Below are positions 20,023 through 29,686 of a stretch of DNA of 64,000 bases, in pieces. The notes below the pieces were generated by a model. It was not told where the DNA came from. It ran no database searches and saw nothing but the letters and a program-made list of their open reading frames with translations. This DNA comes from Fragilariopsis cylindrus CCMP1102 (taxonomy: Eukaryota; Bacillariophyta; Bacillariophyceae; Bacillariales; Bacillariaceae), in NCBI GenBank assembly GCA_900095095.1, contig FMBT01000289.1, positions 434,001 to 498,000 on the forward strand, written 5' to 3'. Every line of letters begins with the position of its first letter. The stretch's first letter is position 1. The translations under genes and the position numbers were made by a program.

Positions 20023-21840
20023 TTAGCCCAATTTATTATTGTCTTCTGTTGTCAGCGCTGCTTGTTTTTCCTTTTCGTGCTCACGCTCTTTTTTCCAAGC
20101 CTCCTGTACCTCACGGGCCCCTCTAGCACGAGCACCTTCGTACGACCACAATTCTGACACTTCGTTTCGGGAAGCTGCAGTCCCTAATGATGTTATCAGC
20201 AGGGAGGGGACAATATAAAATAGTGCAGGTTGGCCTTGCCCGGTGGAGTATAAGACAATAAATGTTGTACTCAAACCAACCGCGTAACCTACCAATCCAT
20301 TTGTAAAGTATGGAGTTTGTGCATCTTTAAAGTAATCGATTGATACGGCACCATTGTCTTCATTTTCATCATTATTGACATCATACATTAGCTCAACATC
20401 ACTACTTGTATCGGAGTTTCCTCCCATAATTCTATTGAAGATGCTCATTTTCTTTTCATACTTTTTCGTTTTGAATAATGTCGCGTTATTGTCCCACCAA
20501 TTTTCGATATCAAACTCACGCAGCATTGCCAAAAAGATACCCGGAATGACAATATCGCCAAGGCCGAGAACACCAAAGGGATATTTTCCTCCTTCAGGTA
20601 AGGTGGTTCCAGCAAATAAAAATTTGACGGGGGCTTCGATTTTGGTCGCTACGGTTATCATGGTATCACTCTGAAAGACACTCAATGCATCATAAAAGAA
20701 TAATCCTATTAGCAACAAGGCACCGGCCATGTACGATTCCAATGCAACTTGTCCTAAACTTGCAAGTGCAATGGCAGTTGCAATATAATTGTTTGAAGTA
20801 GCAACGAGACGTAGTTGTTCAAGAGAATTAAGATCGGATACACCCGTAAAGTAGACGAGAACAATCATCGTAGAAAAAATTGCTGCGGGAATACCTCCAG
20901 CTCGTAATTTCAAACGATCGATTCTGGTTTCTCCTGACACGGGTTGACTCATTATTGGTGGTTGTTTTTGTGACTGTGATGATTCCTGTTGTTGTTGTTG
21001 TTGTTGTTCTAATAGTTGTTGCTGTTCCTTTTCATCGATTTGGAATAAGTCGACAAGTACTGGACCAAGAGGAGATATCCCAAATAATTCCTGAGATATT
21101 TCGGCCAAACATATCAATCCAAACAAGCACGAAAAGATTCGATAGAATGTCCCTGGATCAAATTGTGTATATTTGATAAGCGTATACAAGACAAACAACG
21201 TAACACCGGCAAATACCGGTGCCAACGCAGCTCTCTTGCCAGATACAGGGGCCTGTGTCATACCAATATCTTGTCGCTGTGCACCCAAATACACCGTCGT
21301 CATGGCCACAATTCCAAAATACCCAGTACGTACTACGTTGAGAACATTCACAACGTCAATTCCGTCGGAATTAATAGCGTTGACGAGACTACTGTAATCC
21401 AAAAAAGGAAGAATTCCGAGTACTAATAGACCACCATAAACCGGTAAGTTCCGTCGAACAAGTGCCATTGGTGATATCGATGGTGGCATTAGTCTTAATG
21501 AAGATGATTTGACGTTGTTGTCGTCGTCTTCCTGATTTTTACCATCCTTATCGGACGATTTGTTATTGTTCCATAATGCATAACATGCCGTCGTCGTCGT
21601 CGTCGTCGTCGATTGTATGCTTGCCTGTGATTTTGATCCAATTTTTGTTGTTATTGACGTCCGCCTCGTCGAATGTGCATGTAGTGGCGGTGCATTTATG
21701 ATGCTGAATGCGTCAGCAAAAACAGGATTGTCAGTCGTCGTCAACACTGCAACGACAACAACAACGACGAAAATTGATTTTGAGAGCATATCTAGTGCAG
21801 CATGCAGTAGACGCGATTGTCCATTTTTCTTTATCCTCAT
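20023..21840 (-). CDS. Signal-peptide-peptidase-like intramembrane aspartyl protease, likely plastid-targeted
   Basis: GxGD-type protease that cuts membrane helices. 605 residues from ATG 21840. It has multiple membrane segments and the three family signatures in order: FFYDAL (Tyr-Asp, near residue 382), GLGDIVIPG (near 426) and QPAL (near 538), so both catalytic Asp are present. The N-terminus has a Val-rich signal core ending VFADAFSIIN, close to the diatom plastid 'ASAF' cleavage motif with Phe after Ala, followed by a Ser/Thr/Lys-rich transit-like region. This suggests import into the complex plastid, unusual for this family, which normally sits in the ER or endosomes. A poly-Gln loop (about residues 275-295) separates the N-terminal membrane domain from the catalytic one. 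The tail is charged and coiled-coil-like (AREVQEAWKKERE). Confidence 0.85.
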   Translation of the reverse strand: MRIKKNGQSRLLHAALDMLSKSIFVVVVVVAVLTTTDNPVFADAFSIINAPPLHAHSTRRTSITTKIGSKSQASIQSTTTTTTTACYALWNNNKSSDKDGKNQEDDDNNVKSSSLRLMPPSISPMALVRRNLPVYGGLLVLGILPFLDYSSLVNAINSDGIDVVNVLNVVRTGYFGIVAMTTVYLGAQRQDIGMTQAPVSGKRAALAPVFAGVTLFVLYTLIKYTQFDPGTFYRIFSCLFGLICLAEISQELFGISPLGPVLVDLFQIDEKEQQQLLEQQQQQQQESSQSQKQPPIMSQPVSGETRIDRLKLRAGGIPAAIFSTMIVLVYFTGVSDLNSLEQLRLVATSNNYIATAIALASLGQVALESYMAGALLLIGLFFYDALSVFQSDTMITVATKIEAPVKFLFAGTTLPEGGKYPFGVLGLGDIVIPGIFLAMLREFDIENWWDNNATLFKTKKYEKKMSIFNRIMGGNSDTSSDVELMYDVNNDENEDNGAVSIDYFKDAQTPYFTNGLVGYAVGLSTTFIVLYSTGQGQPALFYIVPSLLITSLGTAASRNEVSELWSYEGARARGAREVQEAWKKEREHEKEKQAALTTEDNNKLG

Positions 21841-22302
21841 CGTATATCTCGAATGTCGTCTTTTATATTCTAGTTACTAATAGTAGTGGTAGATAACGGG
21901 AGACACTCAAAAAGATTGATGGTTGTTGACAGTTGTGCGTAATAAATCACAAGAACTCATTTTTCTTATTTTGTTGGATCTTTTTTTTGGGACTAAATTA
22001 GTAATTATTCTTGTAGGCACTGACTGAAATCGACTATTTGATCGCAGAAGCACTTTTATCAGACGACTACCTGGAATTGATCCAGTCCCTACCAAAATCC
22101 TATCCTTTCCGTGAAACTATTCGGCTAGATTATATTATTGTGGACAAAACGTAACACGTCCCTGTCTGCACCATTAACTATATAGGAATAATAGAACAGG
22201 AAAAAACACATCCATCACGTCTATATAAAATGGTAAATTATTATATCTTTTTTTCGTAGCTGCTATGCAGTTTCCTATTAGTACTGTAGACAAATAGATA
22301 TT
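21841..22302. other. Intergenic with possible orphan exon
   Basis: Upstream of the protease gene and downstream of the F-box gene, both on the minus strand. On the plus strand a frame at 22017-22154 looks exon-like (see separate entry). Nothing else was recognised. Confidence 0.5.
22017..22154 (+). other. Possible terminal exon without a recognised gene
   Basis: Directly after a T-rich tract and TTGTAG, a frame of 45 codons plus stop has balanced, non-repetitive composition (EIDYLIAEALLSDDYLELIQ, then LPKSYPFRETIRLDYIIV). The upstream 'ctaaatta' could be a branch site. Only phase 0 stays open. I could not find a matching first exon in the 170 bp upstream, so this may be a gene fragment or chance. 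Confidence 0.25.
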
Positions 22303-23514
22303 TCAGTCCGTAATAAATGTTATTCTTCCGGGTATTTGTAGTTGTAGAATTCGAATGTTACTAGTTGTTAGATCACTACGAAACCAACGTAACTTCGGTG
22401 CATTCCGTACAAATTCCATAAGTTCTTTTTGAGAAATGGGTTCACACCCTGTTGCCGCTCCATCCACACCCTCCTTACAGAAATGAGAATTTAAAGTACC
22501 ATAACAGCTGACTTTTTCAACCCGATCTCTGATGTACAATAGAAATGTGTCATACTCATTAAATTCTTCATCGACGTCTTGAATTACTAATGATGAACCA
22601 TCAATATATAGTTCACGAAATGATGGAAAAAAATCCTTGATGTAATATCCGGAAAAGCTTATACAACACGATCCTGGAACTTTTGCATCCGTATATCGAA
22701 TTGTATGTAAGTGAGGACAGCATTCATTTAGTTTCTCGAACACCTCACAACCTAGTTCACGTTCGCTACTCCATCCACCCTCTACATAGGGACTGATCTC
22801 AAATCCTTCCAAATCAATTACTTGTAAGTTTGGTAGTAACGAAATAAAGAATCGAAGCATACGATCATCCCTATAACCATTTTCATGACCAGCGAATCGG
22901 ATCGACTGGATACCCTCAAACACGGGGTAGGGATCTGGTAAAAGTCGATCTAATTTTCCACCTACTCGACGGTACGGAAAATAATCATCGAATGAGAATT
23001 TTCGGATCGGAATGGTACGAATTATAATGTGTTTATAATTGTTATGAGGGGCATTATTATTAAGGAATGCAGCACATTTTTGTATTGTAGAATGAGATGC
23101 TTCTGGTGTAATAATTTTGTAATTGCGACTAGAGCGTGCATTACTGAAGTCATCACCATCGTCGTCGTCGCTGTCGCTGTCACTGTATTCATCGGGACCA
23201 GTGCGTGCATTACTGAAGTCGATACATCCCTCTCGTGTTTGATCTAATAATGGATATGTCAAAGTATCATTTCGAATTATACGACTGACTTTAGAAACGC
23301 AAGCAAATTCATTTAAATCTTTCCAGTGAAGAAATTTTAGAACGCATGCCAACAGTGGACCCTCCATCATAGTTGATAGCAGTAAATTTTTCTTTTTTTT
23401 GAGGCGGCTGCTCCTTCTTAATCGTTGCTGCCTCTTCGCTCTAGATGACGATGTCTCACTTTGATTGCCGCCATCGTCATTTCCTTCTATAGAACGTTTC
23501 TTCTTGGTCGTCAT
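22303..23514 (-). CDS. F-box protein with leucine-rich-repeat-like C-terminus
   Basis: 403 residues. A basic N-terminus (KRQQRLRRSSRLKKKK) resembles a nuclear signal. An F-box-like helix set follows at about 48-95 (LLACVLKFLHWKDLNEFACVSK). Next comes an acidic segment with a duplicated DFSNAR motif. The remainder has leucine-rich-repeat-like strands (IQSIRFAGHENG, LLPNLQVIDLEGFEIS, CCPHLHTIRYTDAKV, FRELYIDGSSL). F-box proteins usually link substrates to SCF ubiquitin ligases; the substrate is unknown. The internal duplication (about 23136-23219) is in frame. Confidence 0.8.
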   Translation of the reverse strand: MTTKKKRSIEGNDDGGNQSETSSSRAKRQQRLRRSSRLKKKKNLLLSTMMEGPLLACVLKFLHWKDLNEFACVSKVSRIIRNDTLTYPLLDQTREGCIDFSNARTGPDEYSDSDSDDDDGDDFSNARSSRNYKIITPEASHSTIQKCAAFLNNNAPHNNYKHIIIRTIPIRKFSFDDYFPYRRVGGKLDRLLPDPYPVFEGIQSIRFAGHENGYRDDRMLRFFISLLPNLQVIDLEGFEISPYVEGGWSSERELGCEVFEKLNECCPHLHTIRYTDAKVPGSCCISFSGYYIKDFFPSFRELYIDGSSLVIQDVDEEFNEYDTFLLYIRDRVEKVSCYGTLNSHFCKEGVDGAATGCEPISQKELMEFVRNAPKLRWFRSDLTTSNIRILQLQIPGRITFITD

Positions 23515-24181
23515 GCTTCTTCGGTATGGATGCTCGGTCTAGTTTGTTGATGTGTGATATATTATGTGATACAGTATGTGATGTGTGAAGGGAGGATGTC
23601 GTGTGATGTTAAAAAAAAAGAGATTTCGTTTTACGCGTAGTAAAATCATAGTAATATCATAATTTCACATGCATACTACTTCCTACTTCGAAGTACTAAA
23701 TTAGTGGCAAAAAGACCAATAATTTAGCCTAAGTTTAGTTTCCAGACAATTCGTTCGTGATTCATTCATTCCTTGTTGTAATTTATTTCGTACACAGAAG
23801 CAAGCCTCCTCAGCTCAATCACAGTTTGAGGATTTTAGGGTTAGGGCTTACACGTGTCAAACGATGGTATTCCACGATCTGACTCATCATGGATTCAGGA
23901 TGGTTTAGTTTAGAATGGAAATTTTCATGCCGACCACAACTTTGTTGCATGCTCTTACTGTAACAGCTAGTAGGTACGTGAAGGAAATGCAACAAATATA
24001 TTTCATCCTCGTCTTACATCACTATGATGACGTCGATCATCAAACAATTTATTTTCTCTTGCGAGGAATTAGATAGCTAGTTGTCAGTTACCGTCGATGT
24101 TTGTTGATCCATCCAGTCCATCACCATAAATTCTCTATTTCATTTATTTCATACTGTACATACGATAAACTCAAATTAAAA
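23515..24181. other. Divergent intergenic region, F-box / light-harvesting gene
   Basis: The likely promoter of the light-harvesting gene. It contains a TGACGTCG box near 24026, resembling CRE-type elements linked to CO2/light response in diatoms (family knowledge; activity not shown). No coding frame seen. Confidence 0.5.
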
Positions 24182-25564
24182 ATGAAATTCTCTACTGCAA
24201 CCGCAACTACCGCCTTCTTATTTTCTGCCGATTTATCGTCAACGTCGGCTTTCGTGCCTGTTGTCACTCCTTCTGCCGCACAATCCTCATCGTTATCGAT
24301 GGCTAAGGGTCGTGATACCACCGCCGATGGATTTGCACCGCAAAATGATGGACAACTACCCGTTCGTAATATTTTAAAGAACGACGAGGACATTGCAAGG
24401 AAAAACAAAAAACCCCAAAAAAGTCAATCCATCCCCTTTATGGATGCGTCACGTTTTCTTGATGGAAGTATGGCCGCCGACGTGGGTTTTGATCCATTAG
24501 GATTTGCTGGTACGTGAATACAATTGAAACATTTTCGACGACCGGGAGTATCGATCGTTTGTCCTCAACTCGTCATTATACGACGCACTATATTTCATCG
24601 GTCTCACTAATTTATTTGTTATTTCGCACTTGTTCTTTCCTTCGACTATCTTTTTTTTAATACCGGAACACACACAAATATACACACCATACAACACGGT
24701 ACGCGTGCACACACAACAGATTCGAATGAAAACTTGAACAAGTACCGCGAGGCAGAATTACGACACGGACGGTTGGCGATGTTAGCAGCAGCGGGATGGC
24801 CGCTCAGTGAATTGTTTGATGTCAAAATTGCGAAAATGATGGATATGGATCCTGTTATTTTTGCCGAGAACGGATTCCGTGCTCCGTCGGTCTTGAATGG
24901 TGGATTGGGATTAATCAGTCCGTTGTACTGGGTCGGTTGCCTAGCATTTGCCGGGATCTTTGAAGCGATTTCCATCTCCAGTCCTCAATTCAACGAGGGT
25001 ATATATCCTAAATCGGTGTCCAATAAGGACCAGAGATGGATCCAAACCGCCGAAATCAAAAATGGACGTCTTGCGATGCTTGCTATTACCGCATTTGCTG
25101 CACAAGAATTTGTATCGCATATTGCAGTCGTCGATCAAGTACCGTTCTTCTTTAAACCCATCACCGAAACTTGGTTAGCATCACCGACGGAAGTATTCCC
25201 CGGTCTATACGATCAAGAAGCCGTAACACAAGCAGCCGCCGCTGCTGCTGCTGTTGATTCCGACGTTGCCGCCACAATTATGGAAAGTGCTACTCAAGCG
25301 ACAAATGAAGCAGTATCCGCAGCCGATACTATTGCTGCTGCCACAGCGGAAGCAGCAACCAACTCTGCAGCTGCCGCTGTTGATACCGCCGCGAACACCG
25401 CTACCGCAACCGTCATGGAAAGTACTACTACCGCAACTACAATCGTTCCGGCTCCTCCGACTTCGATCGAATCGGTTGTTGCCGATGATTTGATTGTCGC
25501 CAAGAAACGAATTGCCGAATTGGAAGCACAACTTTCTTCGATCCGTGATCTTAGTAGTCAATAA
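24182..25564 (+). CDS. Light-harvesting chlorophyll-binding protein with Ala-rich tail, 2 exons
   Basis: A thylakoid antenna protein of the fucoxanthin-chlorophyll/LHC superfamily. Exon 1 (24182-24509) codes a bipartite plastid signal with the STSAFVP cleavage motif, then the FLDGSMAADVGFDPLGFA block. The intron at 24510-24719 splits a Gly/Asp codon and restores DPLGFADSNENLNKYREAELRHG. Exon 2 carries helix 1 (REAELRHGRLAMLA, chlorophyll ligands Glu/His) and helix 3 (TAEIKNGRLAMLAITAF), with helix 2 between. The WPLSELF and VLNGGL blocks suggest the Lhcr9-homologue-like clade rather than the main FCPs (tentative). After WLAS an extra stretch of about 120 residues is unusual: Ala/Thr-rich, ending in a short heptad-like KKRIAELEAQLSSI. 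Total about 390 residues, against about 200-250 normally. Confidence 0.92.
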
Positions 25565-26296
25565 GCAAAGTAAATAATAACAGCAGTGGTATTGTTTTGA
25601 GAAGAAAAAAAGTGCTTCCACTACTGAAGAAATCCCTTCGAATGTATTAATAATACAATATAATGTAACTATATATATATATATATATTAATAGCACTAA
25701 TAACACACACACACACACACACACCTTCCTAGTTTCTTGGAATATTTCATTCTTATTTTAACCAGCTATTTTCTACAACAACAAAGAATGCTTCTTTAGT
25801 TAGTAGCGCATTATTCGCGGGAACAATTGATGTTACAAGGTTTGCTTCAACAGCATCAGGAAGTTTTGCTTCTCTTCTAACGATTATAATTGAGATTAAA
25901 GCGGTTGAATTTTTTTCTGATAATTGAGCAGGACCGCACGTGGTATCTAGTCTAGTTCTTGTATCATCACGTGGTATCCGATCTAGTAGGTCGTTGTTGT
26001 TGTTGCTGTTGTTGTTGTTGTTGTTGATGATGATGATAGGTTCAACGATTGGAAATCGGGTAGTTGGTGTTGGTGGGTTTCATCAGCTAATAAAAATAAC
26101 GAGAATACCAATAATTACAGTAAAAAGCGGAAACATTGTGATCACATGGTGGTACAGTCCTCGAAAGATGATATCTGCAGACGCGGTACTGATGATACTC
26201 AAGATATTGATATTCATAGTTATGAATGAATCCATCAGTAATAATAAAGAAGAAGAAGAATGTAATGCTATTGCCGATAAGAATATCATTAATGAT
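25565..26296. other. Intergenic with microsatellites
   Basis: Contains (AT)n at about 25669-25689 and (CA)n at about 25700-25723. An open frame at 25940-26308 begins with GTG, is rich in Leu/Ile/Val and has no family; I do not call it. Both flanking genes converge here. Confidence 0.55.
25669..25723. repeat. (AT)n followed by (CA)n microsatellites
   Basis: An AT run of about 10 units and a CA run of about 12 units, separated by about 11 bp, in the 3' flank of the light-harvesting gene. Confidence 0.9.
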
Positions 26297-27195
26297 TTAA
26301 AGATATAGTTTGTTAAGGATAAAATTGAATGCTAAATAGATTAGATTTGTACTGTGTATATTAGACGGCGCAGTACGGTACGTTTTCTGTTAATGAAAAA
26401 AATGTAGCACGTAAAAATGTATAGGGATACAAAAAAGTTGTTTGATAGTTCAATAATGGAACGGGCGAAAGAAAGAACGAAACACAAAATTCGATCAAAC
26501 TCCACCTTTTCTTTTGTGTTGCTGGTTGCGGTCAAATTGCATTTTCTTGCGTGTATGGGTGGGGTGAATAGATATGTGTGCCGGTATGCATGTACATGTA
26601 TTGTTACTTGTACACATACTTCTCTTGTTTTGGTTCTTGTTTGGTTGTTTTGATTTAGTGATAACCAATCCAAGGAGATCGGTGTTCCGTACGAAACGGA
26701 GGGATTGTCACCATACGTTAACGCATGTTCACGGATTTGGATCGTTCCAAACGATATCTGTTTCTTGCCCATTCCAGCAGGATCATCTTGAGATTGTGAT
26801 AGCGTAGGAGGAGAAGGAACAGCAGTAGCAGCAGCAGCAGCAGCAGTAGTTTCTTGAGTATCATCTTCGAGACTCTCATCAACTTTAAAGTTATCGTTGG
26901 TATAGACCGGCCGAACGAGGACGGGATCCGAGGATGCACGAAACATCTTGCTACCACTACCCCTACCCGTCGTCATCATTTGCCGTTGGTAGCTCACTTC
27001 TGCCTTGTTCACACCGAACCAGGCCTGTCCACCGGAACCACGGGATGGCAAGGATTGCCGTATGGGGATCTTGATGACCTTGGTGGTATCACATTTCTTG
27101 CCTTGTACCAACAAACTGGCGGGAATTGGTAACACACGATGGAATTTACGTTTCGTAAAGGATAATGGTATCCCCTCGTCGGTACTAGTTTGTTG
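26297..27195 (-). CDS. Diatom GDNPSVS-motif protein, 5' end unresolved
   Basis: The open frame from about 27213 down has coding character (KKCDTTKVIKIPIRQSLP, GGQAWFGVNKAEVSY) and then FGTIQIREHALTYGDNPSV with GTPISLDW, a short motif I recognise from many diatom proteins of unknown role. No ATG opens the upstream part; the first in-frame ATG is at 26979. A CACACAG acceptor near 27196 may mark the start of an exon, but I found no fitting first exon before the next gene. Downstream, a GTATGT donor at 26619 and a T-rich acceptor at 26387 suggest a terminal exon at 26386-26297 in phase. Coordinates and splicing are tentative. Confidence 0.5.
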
Positions 27196-27303
27196 CTGTG
27201 TGATACTAGTATATTATGTAGTGATACAAAACGCAACGGCAAGGGGGGTTGGACAATGGATACTCATATATACATGTAATGTTGATTTATTATAAGGAGT
27301 GCG

Positions 27304-28116
27304 TTACTCGCTTGCTACTCGTGTCTCATCCCTGTCATCCTGACTGTCTATCATCATCTGGTCGCGCTTCACGTCAACCGCCTTGATCTTTTGGACCATT
27401 TTTTCATGGGTCAGGTCCCCGCGGCTCTTGTTCTCAATTCCAAAGGCCTCATCCAGACTGTCTAAGACCATCACGTCCTTTGCCGTGACGTCCACCATCT
27501 TGTAGGGCTGTTCCAATTCGTCCGGTTCGTCGTACGAGGACATAAAATATTCCTGAGCTCTCACATAGGAATCAAAGTCCACGATTCCTGGTAAGCCGAT
27601 CAAGTTTATTTGGAATTCTTCGACAGTGATACCGGCCTGTTCTGCCTGGCGGACCGTCCGCTTCCAGGCGGACTGCATGTGGACATCAAAGTCGCAGTGC
27701 AAAAAGACAGTGGAGACATCCTTGGCACCTGCATCAATGAGGTACTGTCGCAAACCAGTTCGCTGCGAACGAATATAGGACGGATGTGTCAAGACCACCG
27801 TATCTGAGTCCCTGGCACCCTCAAGGGTGAGACGCGCCAGTATTTTCATGTAGGCCTTCCAGGCACCGGTGTCTACCCATTTCTCACCCTGGAAGATCTT
27901 GTTCTTGTAGTCATCAAACAGCTGTTCCGTAGCATCCTTGTATTCAGAATTAAGTTTTGATTCCTTGACAGGTATGTCGCCGTCGATATGTTTCCAGCCC
28001 CGGATTGCCTGGAGGTAATCGCCATTGAAAGTCTTGCCGACACCGGATTGAGCGACCATGTACACAAATTTGGTAGATTCGATCTTCTTCTTGAGGTCTT
28101 CATCGATGTGGTCCAT
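27304..28116 (-). CDS. P-loop NTPase, kinase-like
   Basis: 270 residues from ATG 28116. The Walker A region reads AQSGVGKTF (residues 22-30), with Ala where the first Gly is usual. An Asp-containing GDIP segment and a WKHIDGD motif follow, as in gluconokinase/nucleoside kinase-like folds. DTVVLTHPSYIRSQRTGLR and CDFDVHMQSAWKRTVRQAE could form the lid and sugar-binding parts. The substrate is unknown. The gene has no low-complexity runs and visibly more C/G in third codon positions than its neighbours, which suggests strong expression or a different origin. It ends about 110 bp before the exon of the next gene on the same strand. Confidence 0.72.
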   Translation of the reverse strand: MDHIDEDLKKKIESTKFVYMVAQSGVGKTFNGDYLQAIRGWKHIDGDIPVKESKLNSEYKDATEQLFDDYKNKIFQGEKWVDTGAWKAYMKILARLTLEGARDSDTVVLTHPSYIRSQRTGLRQYLIDAGAKDVSTVFLHCDFDVHMQSAWKRTVRQAEQAGITVEEFQINLIGLPGIVDFDSYVRAQEYFMSSYDEPDELEQPYKMVDVTAKDVMVLDSLDEAFGIENKSRGDLTHEKMVQKIKAVDVKRDQMMIDSQDDRDETRVASE

Positions 28117-28499
28117 TGTGGTAAAAATTTGTTCGCGAAGTTGGAGTTGGAAATCGCTTGTTGTTAAAGGGATGAATTTGAGTTATCGTTTTGGTTTTTG
28201 GTTTTGCCTTATATTATTTTATCGAGTCGATTTAATTGTATGATACTCTAAACTAGTATAATAGAGTAAAGGCGTTTTGTATGTGATAATACAGAAATTG
28301 TGAGCTTTATTAGTCTATTGATATGCAGACAGCATTCTATTGATGTTGTATGCATTTGCTAAGTTCAAGTTCAAGTGATACAGTGACATATGTATGACTA
28401 TACACAGATGATACACAACCATCTAAAAAGTAGCTGATTTTTATAAAATAATAATACCGTTTTTGTAAAACTTGATCTGATATGTTCAGTCTCTGCGAA

Positions 28500-28709
28500 A
28501 TGAAAAGAACTTGATCTGATAAGTGGAACATTGAAGCTGTATACAATTTTGCTTTCGTGGCGCTTCAAACCTACTGTACAATTAATTGTACTTTTTTATT
28601 CGTACCGCAAGTCAAATCGTTTCGCCCTTTTTTATTCGTGGTAGCGCTAATAAAAACGGCGGCGCGCATGAAAAGAACTTGGTCTGATAAGTGGAACATT
28701 GAAGTTGTA
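28500..28709 (+). repeat. 42-bp direct repeat pair
   Basis: Copies at 28500-28541 and 28668-28709 (starting ATGAAAAGAACTTG, ending TTGAAG(C/T)TGTA) differ at two positions. A shorter related piece (ACTTGATCTGATA) lies at about 28470. CTTTTTTATTCGT is also duplicated between the copies. Confidence 0.9.
28576..28591. repeat. 16-bp perfect palindrome
   Basis: GTACAATTAATTGTAC is its own reverse complement and lies between the two 42-bp repeats. Confidence 0.85.
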
Positions 28710-28922
28710 GCTGCGACTTGCACGTGTGTTTGGAGAGGGTGTTGGCGCGCCTTGCTCGGAAAATAGTAACGGATCTGAGTCGTGGACATGACGCAGTAAC
28801 TGGAAGGGTAGGTACGAATATACAGTATGATCATAACTCAAGTATACTATCATACGGTATAATCATATGTTGGTTTCGTACAGTGGAAAATATTTGAAAT
28901 CAACGCGTACAGTAGAAAATCC

Positions 28923-29059
28923 TATCTGGAATCGAGTATTTTAACGCGTGATTTGGGCCGATACGTTACGCGTAACGTATCGGTCAAACAACACGCGTTA
29001 AAATACTCGATGTGACGTATCCGTCCCAAATCACGCGTTAAAATACTCGATTCCAGATA
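28923..29059. repeat. Fold-back array: 35-bp inverted repeat around a 26-bp palindrome
   Basis: Left arm 28923-28957 and right arm 29025-29059 are exact 35-bp inverted repeats. Between them is a perfect 26-bp palindrome at 28958-28983, followed by one extra copy of the ACACGCGTTAAAATACTCGAT core at 28991-29011. In the direct sense the array has a 40-bp period (28975 and 29015), preceded by one inverted unit. A decayed unit (CACGCGTGTTAAAATACGTG) lies near 29119-29138. It contains many ACGCGT and ACGT sites. No coding frame crosses it. Confidence 0.93.
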
Positions 29060-29686
29060 TGGTTTTTTTACCAAAAAAAAATTGGAGTTGACTGTAACGT
29101 ACGTATTGGGTTCAAAAACACGCGTGTTAAAATACGTGATAAAAATGAAAAAAAATTGGACTTGACGCGATTGCAGATGTAAAATAATAGTAGCTAATAA
29201 GAAGGAGACACATCAACAAGTCAAACAACATCAAAAATGAACAAAGTAGTAAGGTAGGTACCTTGAGATGACGAATTCTCCTACTATTTGGGTGCTTAGA
29301 GAATACTACAATGAAACAAATTTAGAACAACTGTAGCATATAATGGTGATAGGTCTAATTTAACTGCTATAATTAAATTCCATTCCTTTCAAAATGTGTC
29401 GAATTTTTCCATTTTTTAAATTATCTTCCTTCTCATTTCAACAACAACAACAACAACAATCACAACCACAACCACAACCACAATCTTGGCAATGGCACTT
29501 TGGTGTTGAAATATTAGTTGAAGAAGCTAGCTTGCTGCGAAAAATGCTGATCTTCATCGTACGAGTCGTCATCGGAATCAAACTGGAGTTTTGAGGAAGG
29601 TAAATCAGTAACAGTGTCATCGTCAGTGTCATTATCTTCATCACTATCATCACCATCTTTAGACAGATAGTAGATAGAGAAGATAA

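Larger units (their letters stand above)
28117..29686. other. Repeat-rich intergenic region
   Basis: No gene recognised. It contains a 42-bp direct repeat (28500-28541 / 28668-28709), a 16-bp palindrome (28576-28591), repeats of GTACAGT(G/A)GAAAAT near 28878-28920 and the fold-back array at 28923-29059 with a decayed unit to about 29145. A second acidic frame (29514-29771, minus) overlaps the end of the next gene and is mentioned there. Confidence 0.6.

Noticed and set aside
22060-22110. GGATCAATTCC hairpin resembling a T-arm
   Set aside because: The loop does not fit TTCNANNC, and the stretch reads better as a coding-like frame.
25940-26308. 122-codon open frame with Leu/Met runs
   Set aside because: GTG start, composition set by GTT/GAT repeats, no domain; it also overlaps the proposed terminal exon on the other strand.
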